64,000 nucleotides of DNA, taken from NCBI RefSeq assembly GCF_000472525.1, contig NZ_AWZT01000033.1, positions 21,929-85,928 on the forward strand, in the 5' to 3' direction. Below the pieces are notes generated by a model that saw only the letters and a list, made by a program, of their open reading frames with translations, did no database searches and was not told the DNA's origin. Below, one piece after another: positions 53,111 to 60,061 of this stretch (positions within the stretch are counted from its first letter, which is position 1; every line of letters begins with the position of its first letter). The translations under genes were made by a program, and so were the position numbers. The stretch is from Paraburkholderia dilworthii. Its GTDB lineage: Bacteria; Pseudomonadota; Gammaproteobacteria; Burkholderiales; Burkholderiaceae.

Positions 53111-54217
53111 TTAGACCGCATACCGGTTTGCGTCCGCATGCTTGAAATCGAGCCCGCAGCCGGGTCTCGACCAGTCCGGCGAGATCGCGCCGTCTTCGGC
53201 ATGAGGCGCGCCGTCAAATAGCATGGACTCGATGCGGACGTGGTCATGGAACCATTCCTGATGCCGCAAGCGAGGCGCGGCGCAAGCCGCGTGCAGGTGC
53301 TGCGCGGGCGCGCAGTGCGCCGATAGCGGCATATGAAAGGCGTCGCACAGCGCCGCCACGCGCAGAAAGCCGGTGATGCCGCCGCAGCGCGTGACGTCGG
53401 CCTGAAGCACGTCGACGGCTTCGCGGGTCAGCAATGAGCGGAAGTCGTCCAGCGTGTAACCGTATTCACCGGCGGCCAGTTCCATATGTGCGGGAAGAGC
53501 ATTGCGCAGCGAGGCCAGTCCGGCGATATCGTCGGATGACACCGGCTCCTCGAACCACTCGACGCCGTATTGCGCGAACCGTTGGGCGTTGGAAAGCGCC
53601 TGCTTGCGATCCATTGCGCCATTCGCATCGACGAAGAGGCCGGGTTGATCGCCTATCGCTTTGCGCGCGACGGCTACTCGATGCGGGTCGCGTGATGGCT
53701 CGGTGCCGACCTTCATCTTGACCCAGCGGCATCCGTCTTCGTGCACCCAGCGGCCCAGCTGATTGCGGATTTCGTCGTCAGTGTAGGTAGTGAAGCCGCC
53801 GCTGCCATACAGCGGAACGCGGCTGCGTACCGCGCCCAATAGACGCGCAAGCGGCATGTCGAGCAGTCGCGCTTTCACGTCCCACAGCGCGCAGTCGAGC
53901 GCCGAAATCGCCGTGGCGGCGATTCCGGAGCGGCCAATGTTGCGCACGCGCTGTTGCATGCGCATCCAGAGGTCGCCGACGTTCCATGCGTCTTCGCCGA
54001 CGAGCGTCGGCGCAAGCGTCGCTTCGATGAAGCTTGCCGTGGTGGCATCGTTATACGTGTAGCCGATGCCCGTCTTGCCCGCCGCGCTCACTTCCGCGAC
54101 GACAAGCGTCGTTGCGCGCCACGCAAACGTGCCGTCCGCTTCGGGGCGGTCGGTGGGGATCGTGTAGGCGCGGGCGCGTACCGTCTCCACTGGCGCGTCG
54201 CGTTTGGTCAGATGCAT
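53111..54217 (-). CDS. Mandelate racemase/muconate lactonising enzyme family, probable acid-sugar dehydratase
   Basis: 368 residues of the enolase superfamily. Residues expected for the MR subgroup are in place: KMK motif (Lys167, Lys169), metal ligands Asp197 (FVDANG), Glu223 (WFEEP) and Glu251 (AAGEYG), Asp274 and His301 (SAHCAP) as the second base pair. Members dehydrate aldonic or aldaric acids. As first main gene of an operon with gluconate-dehydrogenase-like genes it points to sugar-acid metabolism. Its own ribosome binding site is weak; a 22-codon frame with a strong site ends 21 bp upstream. Confidence 0.9.
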   Translation of the reverse strand: MHLTKRDAPVETVRARAYTIPTDRPEADGTFAWRATTLVVAEVSAAGKTGIGYTYNDATTASFIEATLAPTLVGEDAWNVGDLWMRMQQRVRNIGRSGIAATAISALDCALWDVKARLLDMPLARLLGAVRSRVPLYGSGGFTTYTDDEIRNQLGRWVHEDGCRWVKMKVGTEPSRDPHRVAVARKAIGDQPGLFVDANGAMDRKQALSNAQRFAQYGVEWFEEPVSSDDIAGLASLRNALPAHMELAAGEYGYTLDDFRSLLTREAVDVLQADVTRCGGITGFLRVAALCDAFHMPLSAHCAPAQHLHAACAAPRLRHQEWFHDHVRIESMLFDGAPHAEDGAISPDWSRPGCGLDFKHADANRYAV

Positions 54218-54238
54218 GTCGAACTCGCTCGCTTGTCC

Positions 54239-54307
54239 TTATGGACTGACAACACTGCGCGCAGTTGCTTTGCGGTATCGACGATGATCGCCGACGGCAG
54301 TGGACAT
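54239..54307 (-). CDS. Possible 22-residue leader peptide of the sugar-acid operon
   Basis: MSTAVGDHRRYRKATARSVVSP. The ATG at 54307 has a near-perfect ribosome binding site (CCGGAGGAG, 6 nt spacing), much better than that of the dehydratase gene, which starts 21 bp after this frame ends. It may be a leader peptide, a device for coupled translation, or the stub of a decayed first gene of the operon. No homologue is known to me. Confidence 0.4.
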   Translation of the reverse strand: MSTAVGDHRRYRKATARSVVSP

Positions 54308-54821
54308 GGTTTGCTCCTCCGGTGCTGCGGCGCAAGCCGCACATTGCGCGGGCCTTACGGCATGACATGACGCAATCGCCATGCCGTGCGAGACGCCGGG
54401 CGGTCGCAGAAGAGGCGTCCGATAAGCGCCCCATTTTTGCAAGCATTCCATTCGACGAAGCTACATATGCGGCGCACATGGAGCAGCAAACAACGTCGGA
54501 GCCGGACGATGCCGGCGGCACGCGTGACTTCTCCGGCGGCTCATAGACTATGTGCTGCGGCAATAGGCAGGGCGGGTCGCCAACGGCAAGCCGGGGAGAA
54601 TTTTCAAGTGTCTTGAAAAAATGTCACGATATGACAGAGATGTAATTTGTCTCAGTGGAGAGGTGACGTGAAAGAAGCTCGCGAGGCGGAAACCCCATAA
54701 CGGAAACATGCGTTCCCGTCGACAAGCATGTGTTGAACAGGCGCCAATGCTCTGGCGCCTTGACGATCACTGGCGTGGATGCGCGATTCACCCGCCACAT
54801 CCAGTCATTGAATGAACGCCC
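54308..54821. other. Intergenic region with stacked dyads and a hairpin
   Basis: No gene is supported. Two dyads lie side by side: TTTTCAAG-TGT-CTTGAAAA at 54601-54619 and TGTCA-CGATA-TGACA at 54622-54636. Further on is a perfect 8-bp hairpin, AGGCGCCA (54739-54746), loop ATGCTC, TGGCGCCT (54753-54760), which may end the beta-propeller lipoprotein transcript on the minus strand although it lacks a T-run. The dyads are about 385 bp upstream of the dehydratase start. Confidence 0.45.
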
Positions 54822-55943
54822 CTAGTGCGTCGAGAACACCGAGATACCGCCGTTGGGAAAGCCGGCCGCTCCACCCTGGAATGGCACATACACTTGGCCC
54901 AACGTGCTGTCGATCGCAACAGAATGCGCACCTGTGCCGACTGGGATCTTATAGAGCAACTGCCTTGACGCGCCGTCTATCACCGCCATCTGCGGACTGA
55001 AGCCAGACGCTGCTGCGATACCGCTCGTTACATAATGCCGGGCCGGCAGAAAATAGCGGTTGGATGCGGGGTCGTAAGCGACCTGGTCAACGCCGCCAAA
55101 TGGCAGGCTGGCGCGAATTGCGCCGCTCGTACGGTCCAGAATCAGCGTGATGAGCGGATTGCCTGCTGACGGATCGCATCCAACCAGCACATCGTTATTG
55201 GGCCCGAGTACGATCCCAGCCGGTGCGCATTTGCCTAGCGGAAAGGATTTGCTGACAGATGGAGTTCCCGCCACCACCGAGCTGGCGGCAATGACGTCGA
55301 TCTCGCCATCGGGATTCGCAGCGGTCCCGTCATTGTTGATCAAAAAGCTCTTCGAGGCAGCATCATAAGTGCAAGCTTCCAGCCCAGATGATCCGTTGAA
55401 AGGAAGTTTGACCACCACCTTCTGGCTCAGCGTGGAAATGAACGTGACGAAAGGCGGTGAATCTCCGGGGCTCGCATACATCACGAGATGATCATCCGGA
55501 TCGTAGCAGCCCTCATCGACGCGCGATCCGGAAGTGCTGATCGAAATTGTATTGACCGTCTTTCGCGCCGCCGTATCGATGACTTTAACCGAGTCGACGT
55601 CGCCCACATAGAGCGTATTCGTGCCGGTGATGCCCACAATCCCGTCCGGGCCCGACTCGTTCGTTGTTGCGCCTGCACCGGTGAATGGACCGGGGATTTG
55701 CGCGACCAGCGTATTGGACTTCGTGTCCACGACGTCTACTGCTTTGTTGTTGCGGTCAGCGAGAAAATAGGTGCCGGCCTCGACGTAGCCGATGTCGAAG
55801 CTGAACGATGGGCTAGATGCATTGGGGACTGCGATGTTCGTCAGCAGCTTCGGCGGCGTCGGACCACTGAGCTTATCGCCGCCTCCGCAACCGGCCAAGG
55901 CGGCCACACCGAACAACAACAAGGTTATCAGGCGCTTGTCCAT
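54822..55943 (-). CDS. Beta-propeller (YncE-like) lipoprotein
   Basis: 373 residues. AAGGAG lies 8 nt before the ATG at 55943. The signal MDKRLITLLLFGVAALAGC ends in a lipobox (LAGC, Cys19). After a Gly/Ser/Pro linker come repeats of about 45 residues with the pattern YVGDVDSVKVIDTAARKTVNTI and AVDVVDTKSNTLVAQI, typical of YVTN/NHL-like propellers. Likely a lipid-anchored periplasmic protein with a binding or scaffold role; ligand unknown. No clear partner gene is next to it. Confidence 0.85.
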   Translation of the reverse strand: MDKRLITLLLFGVAALAGCGGGDKLSGPTPPKLLTNIAVPNASSPSFSFDIGYVEAGTYFLADRNNKAVDVVDTKSNTLVAQIPGPFTGAGATTNESGPDGIVGITGTNTLYVGDVDSVKVIDTAARKTVNTISISTSGSRVDEGCYDPDDHLVMYASPGDSPPFVTFISTLSQKVVVKLPFNGSSGLEACTYDAASKSFLINNDGTAANPDGEIDVIAASSVVAGTPSVSKSFPLGKCAPAGIVLGPNNDVLVGCDPSAGNPLITLILDRTSGAIRASLPFGGVDQVAYDPASNRYFLPARHYVTSGIAAASGFSPQMAVIDGASRQLLYKIPVGTGAHSVAIDSTLGQVYVPFQGGAAGFPNGGISVFSTH

Positions 55944-55980
55944 ACATTTGTCTCCTTTCCATTTGTTAGTCTGATCACGC

Positions 55981-55994
55981 ATTCCTTAAGGAAT
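55981..55994. promoter_or_regulatory. 14-bp perfect palindrome upstream of the lipoprotein gene
   Basis: ATTCCTTAAGGAAT, with a second CTTAAG a few bases on at 55995-56000. It lies 38 bp upstream of the lipoprotein start codon, in a good place for a repressor or activator site. Confidence 0.4.
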
Positions 55995-56478
55995 CTTAAG
56001 AAATGGTGGTTGTCGGCGGGCAGTACGGTTCACACAATGGCCGGGCAACGGTGAATCGGAAAGTAAAAGTTATTTATGGTCTGCATTGGACGAAGGCTAT
56101 ACCTGTAATGGGTCTGAAGCCTGCCAGAGCGCGCGGCGACCGTTGCGCTCGTGTAGCAATGGCGCCCGTCTCATGGAATTCCCCTAAGAAAAACGGGTTG
56201 CCGTGAAAGCCGCGAGAAGGATTTGTCCTCTCATAATCGCGCCGTTATGCAAACGGACAGAAGGAGGCACACCCGCGCTGCGGGCGATCGTGAAGACTGT
56301 TTGATCTACGAGATCCCAAAACATGTCGCTGTGATTTCCGCTTGCGGATTCTGCTCTGTGAGGCGGTGCGTCAGGCTTGTCGAAAGCGGCGCGATCACGC
56401 TGCGCGAAATGGGCAATGCTTACAGCGGACTGTCGGTTTGCTGCGCGAAAGAGGCTTCGCAAAGGCAAGGCGGCCAAG
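55995..56478. other. Gene-poor region before the kinase remnant
   Basis: No supported gene. It contains the promoter side of the lipoprotein gene (minus strand). Frames on the plus strand (for example from 56223) read through into the kinase remnant but have no family signal. Confidence 0.35.
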
Positions 56479-56622
56479 GGCGACCTGGCCGCTGTCGTGT
56501 CGCGCATCACGAAAGAACTCGTAGGGGCCGTGCAGCGGCGGCAAATCGATATCGGTGCGGAGCTCGCGGAAACGGCGCAGGTTCCGCGCAGCGCGACACT
56601 GTTGCTGGGGTGGCGCGATTGA
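56479..56622 (+). pseudogene. Histidine kinase remnant (start of HATPase domain)
   Basis: The frame reads GDLAAVVSRITKELVGAVQRRQIDIGAEL, then AETAQVPRSATLL and ends LGWRD stop. This resembles the stretch between the phosphoacceptor helix and the N-box of QseC/TctE-type kinases (ALRRQIDLGVEL...VPGxxTLLRELLSNLVDNA). The phosphoacceptor His, the N-box and the rest of the ATPase are missing. It ends 10 bp before the OmpR-type regulator gene. In normal operons of this type the regulator comes before the kinase, so this order also indicates rearrangement. Confidence 0.5.
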
Positions 56623-56632
56623 GGAAGATCCG

Positions 56633-57307
56633 ATGAAGCTACTACTCGTCGAAGACAACATTGAGCTTGCACGCTGGATTGTCAATCTGCTGCGCCTCGA
56701 GAACTTCGCGGTGGACAGCGTGCCCAACGGCGAGTGCGCCGACGCAGTGCTTACGACACAACGCTACGACGTAGTGGTGCTTGATCTCCGGCTACCGCGA
56801 ATGGACGGCAGGGAGGTGCTCGCACGATTGCGCCGCCGCGGCGACATGGTGCCGGTGATCATGCTGACGGCGCATGGTTCGACCGACGACAAGGTCGACT
56901 GTTTCAGTACAGGCGCCGATGACTATGTGGTGAAGCCGTTTGACGTACGCGAGCTAGTTGCGCGTATCAAGGCACTGATCCGCAGGCAATCGGGTGGCAT
57001 GTCCTCCTGTCTCACGTGTGGCGACCTGCAGTACATATCCGATACCCGAGAGTTCTTTCACAACGACGCACGACTGGCACTGCGCCGCCGCGAGCATACG
57101 GTCCTCGAAACACTGATGTTGAGACAGGGCAAGACGGTGTCTAAATCCATGCTGATGGAAAGTGTGTTCAGTCTTGACGATGAACCCAGTGCTGACGCTA
57201 TCGACATCTACATTCACCGTTTGCGCAAGCATCTCGCGAACTCCAGCGCGCAGATCATGACGCTGCGCGGCCTCGGCTACATTCTTCGGCCGAAGGAAGT
57301 CGAGTAG
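56633..57307 (+). CDS. OmpR family response regulator (QseB/TctD type)
   Basis: 224 residues. Receiver domain with acidic residues in LLLVEDN, phosphoacceptor Asp51 in VVLDLRLPRMDG, Thr in MLTAHGS and Lys in VVKPFD; then a winged helix-turn-helix (RREHTVLETLMLRQGKTVSKSML, AIDIYIHRLRKHL). GAGGAAG lies before the ATG. No intact kinase gene is next to it; only the remnant directly upstream. It may control the porin gene 190 bp downstream, since a palindrome GTGAATTCAC lies at 57334-57343 between them. Confidence 0.92.
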   Translation: MKLLLVEDNIELARWIVNLLRLENFAVDSVPNGECADAVLTTQRYDVVVLDLRLPRMDGREVLARLRRRGDMVPVIMLTAHGSTDDKVDCFSTGADDYVVKPFDVRELVARIKALIRRQSGGMSSCLTCGDLQYISDTREFFHNDARLALRRREHTVLETLMLRQGKTVSKSMLMESVFSLDDEPSADAIDIYIHRLRKHLANSSAQIMTLRGLGYILRPKEVE

Positions 57308-57496
57308 AGGCAACATCTGTATCGGATGAATCGGTGAATTCACTTAGTTGTACAAATGTAACGGGAAAGGAGCGTGAAGGATTCAGGTAACTACGATTGC
57401 GTCCATTGCATGTCGGGTCCGACCGCCAAATAGAAGAGCCGCAGAAGCGGCGCGCAAAACAAACAGATTTTCAATGCAGCAACCTAGGAGACGGAC

Positions 57497-58624
57497 TTGA
57501 AGAAAAGTTACCTTACTCTGACTGTCGCGGTTGGTGCTTTCGCGGCAACCGGCGCGCAGGCTCAGTCGAGCGTACAGCTTTATGGGCTGATGGATCTGAG
57601 CGTGCCGACGTACCAGTCGCATGCCAATGCCAGCGGCAACCACGTCATCGGCATGGGCATCGATGGGGAGCCGTGGTTCAGCGGCAGTCGCTGGGGGCTG
57701 AAGGGCGCCGAAGATATCGGTGGAGGTTCGAAGATCATTTTCCGGCTCGAGAGCGAATACGTCGTAGCGAACGGCGCGATGGAAGACCCAGGTCAGATTT
57801 TCGACCGCGATGCGTGGGTGGGTATTGAGAACGATGCGTTCGGCAAGATCACGGCCGGCTTCCAGAACACCATTGCCCGAGACGCAGCCGCCATTTATGG
57901 CGACCCGTACGGCAGCGCACGGCTGACTACCGAAGAAGGCGGCTGGACAAATGCCAACAACTTCAAGCAAATGATCTTCTACGCGGCCAGCGCGACGGGC
58001 ACCCGTTATAACAACGGCGTCGCCTGGAAGAAGCTGTTCAGCAACGGCATTTTTGCGAGCGCGGGCTATGCGTTCGGCAACTCGACGAGCTTCGGCTCTA
58101 ACTCGAACTATCAGGCAGCGCTGGGTTATAACGGTGGCCCGTTCAACATATCGGCGTTCTATAGCCATGTGAATCGCGTGGGCCTCACGAATCAGTCGTA
58201 CTCGGTCGGCGGAAACTACACATTCGGGATTCTGCGTGCCAACGCGGGCTATTTCCGGTACCTGGGCAATCAGGGCGCGCTCGGTCAGCGTCAGGACAAC
58301 GCGTGGACCGTATCACTCAAGCTGGCGCCGAAGGGCCCGTTCGACTACGAACTCGGCTATCAACAGATGCGCGTGAAAAACGCAGCATATAACGCGGACG
58401 GTGACATCCCAAACGCGAACATCGGCACGTTTGACCCGGCCTCGGGCCTGCACAATGGCTACAAGGAGACGCTCTACTGGTCGGCGTTCTACCACCTTTC
58501 CAAGCGCACTGAAGTCTATCTGGCCGGCGACTACATGCGGCTTCATGGCGGCTATACCGTCGGAAGCACATTCGGTGCAACCAATCAGCTTGAACTGACG
58601 ACGGGTGTTCGCACTCGCTTCTAA
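57497..58624 (+). CDS. Outer membrane porin (OmpC-type)
   Basis: 375 residues with a TTG start: AGGAGACGGAC precedes TTGAAGAAAAG, and the signal peptide KKSYLTLTVAVGAFAATGAQA begins there. The mature protein starts QSSVQLYGLMDLSVPTYQS and ends LELTTGVRTRF with the terminal Phe of outer membrane porins. It is clearly different from the porin at 26170 and shows less extreme codon bias. Control by the upstream OmpR-type regulator is likely from position. Confidence 0.92.
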   Translation: MKKSYLTLTVAVGAFAATGAQAQSSVQLYGLMDLSVPTYQSHANASGNHVIGMGIDGEPWFSGSRWGLKGAEDIGGGSKIIFRLESEYVVANGAMEDPGQIFDRDAWVGIENDAFGKITAGFQNTIARDAAAIYGDPYGSARLTTEEGGWTNANNFKQMIFYAASATGTRYNNGVAWKKLFSNGIFASAGYAFGNSTSFGSNSNYQAALGYNGGPFNISAFYSHVNRVGLTNQSYSVGGNYTFGILRANAGYFRYLGNQGALGQRQDNAWTVSLKLAPKGPFDYELGYQQMRVKNAAYNADGDIPNANIGTFDPASGLHNGYKETLYWSAFYHLSKRTEVYLAGDYMRLHGGYTVGSTFGATNQLELTTGVRTRF

Positions 58625-58844
58625 TCGATAAAAACAGATACTCCCAGCGGCTATTCGCCGGGAATCTCTCCGCCTTTTATCTTATCTTTACTGTGTCGAA
58701 AGACGATGCGCGCTATCCGTCGATTGTCTCTCCACAATCACGGATGGCCGTTTTCGTTTTTGAAGGACGTTCGTCATGTTGAGCGGGTCATGACGCGTCT
58801 CCCGCATCACTGCACGGCGCTATTTGCGCGCCGCTTTGGCATGC

Positions 58845-59030
58845 TCAGGTGAATAGCGGCACGGCTTCGATCAGCGCGAAGCCCAGAAGCGCGCCGACAG
58901 TAGCGCCGATAAGTCGCGGGTGCAGCTTTTGAAGTTTTAGCGTATCGAGCAGGGTGCCGATCAGGATAATGCCCAGCAGCGCAAAAGCGAGCAGCAAGAA
59001 GCCGATTTCGAAATCGTTTCCAATGACCAT
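58845..59030 (-). CDS. Small two-span membrane protein
   Basis: 61 residues: hydrophobic segments IGFLLLAFALLGIILIGTLL and RLIGATVGALLGFALIEAV joined by a short basic loop. GGGAGGACCAA before the ATG is a strong ribosome binding site. It is divergent from the universal stress protein gene, and two matching dyads lie between them, so both are probably controlled together. Function unknown. Confidence 0.7.
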   Translation of the reverse strand: MVIGNDFEIGFLLLAFALLGIILIGTLLDTLKLQKLHPRLIGATVGALLGFALIEAVPLFT

Positions 59031-59094
59031 TTGGTCCTCCCGTATGAAGCGCGACCCTGGCGAACCGCCTGTTCCGGGGCGCTGATGTAGACAG

Positions 59095-59117
59095 TATATA
59101 TCACGACATGATATATA
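59095..59117. promoter_or_regulatory. Operator-like dyad 1
   Basis: TATATATCA-CGACA-TGATATATA: perfect 9-bp arms and a 5-bp spacer. It lies 65 bp upstream of the small membrane protein start (minus strand). The same design recurs at 59175-59199. It does not fit the FNR box TTGAT-N4-ATCAA. Confidence 0.6.
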
Positions 59118-59174
59118 TGGTTCTTGTTGTTTGTTGCTCGACGCACCCGATGAAGCAGTCGCTGCCGCGCTCCT

Positions 59175-59199
59175 GTATATATCAAGAAATGACATATAC
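59175..59199. promoter_or_regulatory. Operator-like dyad 2
   Basis: GTATATATCA-AGAAA-TGACATATAC: 10-bp arms with one mismatch and again a 5-bp spacer. Centre-to-centre distance to the first dyad is 81 bp. It lies 75 bp upstream of the universal stress protein start. Confidence 0.6.
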
Positions 59200-59273
59200 T
59201 GGATTGTGCGGGCTTATTCTGGATGCGCTCATCGCAATTGCTGCTTGGCCCCGTGATAAAAAAGGAGGGCGAC

Positions 59274-59726
59274 ATGCCGGCCTTCAACCGCATTCTTCTC
59301 TGCTACGACGGGAGTCGCGAAGGACAGCACGCGCTGGCCGACGGAGCTCGCCTCGCACAGAACGTTGGGGCGCAGGTGCATGTTCTTTCCGTGATTGATA
59401 ATCCTGCGTGGGTGCAAGGGGGCTACATCACGTGCGCGTTGCCGGCTGACGCCGTCAGCGATTCGGTCAAAAGCGTGCTCGAAGAAGGCTTGAACAAACT
59501 CGCGGTGCGGGGAGTACATGCAACGGGGCACTTCGCTATCGGTGATCCACTGGATCAGATCACATTATTTGCTAAAGACCTGAACGTCGATCTGATCGTC
59601 GTCGGACATCATCGAACGAGCAGGCTCGCGCGGTGGTGGGGCGGCAGGACTGACGGCCTGCTGCTCGACCGGGTCAGTTGCAGCGTGCTTGTGACGATGG
59701 GCCCGGAACAAGGGCCGGGCATGTGA
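59274..59726 (+). CDS. Universal stress protein (UspA family)
   Basis: 150 residues. RILLCYDGSREGQHALADGARLA is the start of the USP fold, and VDLIVVGHHRTSRLARWWGGRTD...SCSVLVTM is the nucleotide-binding end, with the glycines altered from the usual GxxG-9x-G(S/T) pattern. AAGGAGGGCGAC before the ATG is a strong ribosome binding site. Related proteins respond to oxygen limitation or stasis. The two dyads upstream suggest regulated expression shared with the divergent membrane protein. Confidence 0.92.
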   Translation: MPAFNRILLCYDGSREGQHALADGARLAQNVGAQVHVLSVIDNPAWVQGGYITCALPADAVSDSVKSVLEEGLNKLAVRGVHATGHFAIGDPLDQITLFAKDLNVDLIVVGHHRTSRLARWWGGRTDGLLLDRVSCSVLVTMGPEQGPGM

Positions 59727-59741
59727 AGAGGCGGGCATTCG

Positions 59742-59909
59742 TGAATGAGCTTGCATCGGCTTCCGCGGAGCAGGCCACTGGCATCATCGAACAGGTGAAC
59801 CGCGCGATCTCGCAGATTAACGACCGTAACGCAGCAAAATGCCGCGCTCGTCGAGCAGACAGCGGCGGCTGCGGCGTCGTTAGTGGATCAGACGGAAGCG
59901 CTAAAAAGG
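59742..59909 (+). pseudogene. Chemoreceptor (MCP) C-terminal remnant
   Basis: The first frame gives NELASASAEQATGIIEQVNRAISQIND; the match then continues in another frame at 59826 with VTQQNAALVEQTAAAAASLVDQTEALKR. Together this is the well-known C-terminal part of burkholderial methyl-accepting proteins, with one frameshift and an extra Ile codon. The rest of the gene is absent: the universal stress gene ends 15 bp upstream. So a chemoreceptor gene was largely deleted here. Confidence 0.75.
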
Positions 59910-60061
59910 CCCACATCAGCTTACTCAAGACGACCGCCGCATGTCCGAAGACGCACTGTTGAACACGTCCTCGGCCCGCTTAGGCATTGGATGGAGGCGC
60001 GCACTTTCAAACGCGCATGCTCGGAAGGCTGAGTGCCAAAACGAGCTTTCATCTGCCGGCC

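Noticed and set aside
59095..59199. FNR boxes upstream of the universal stress gene
   Set aside because: The half sites read TATATATCA with a 5-bp spacer, not TTGAT-N4-ATCAA.
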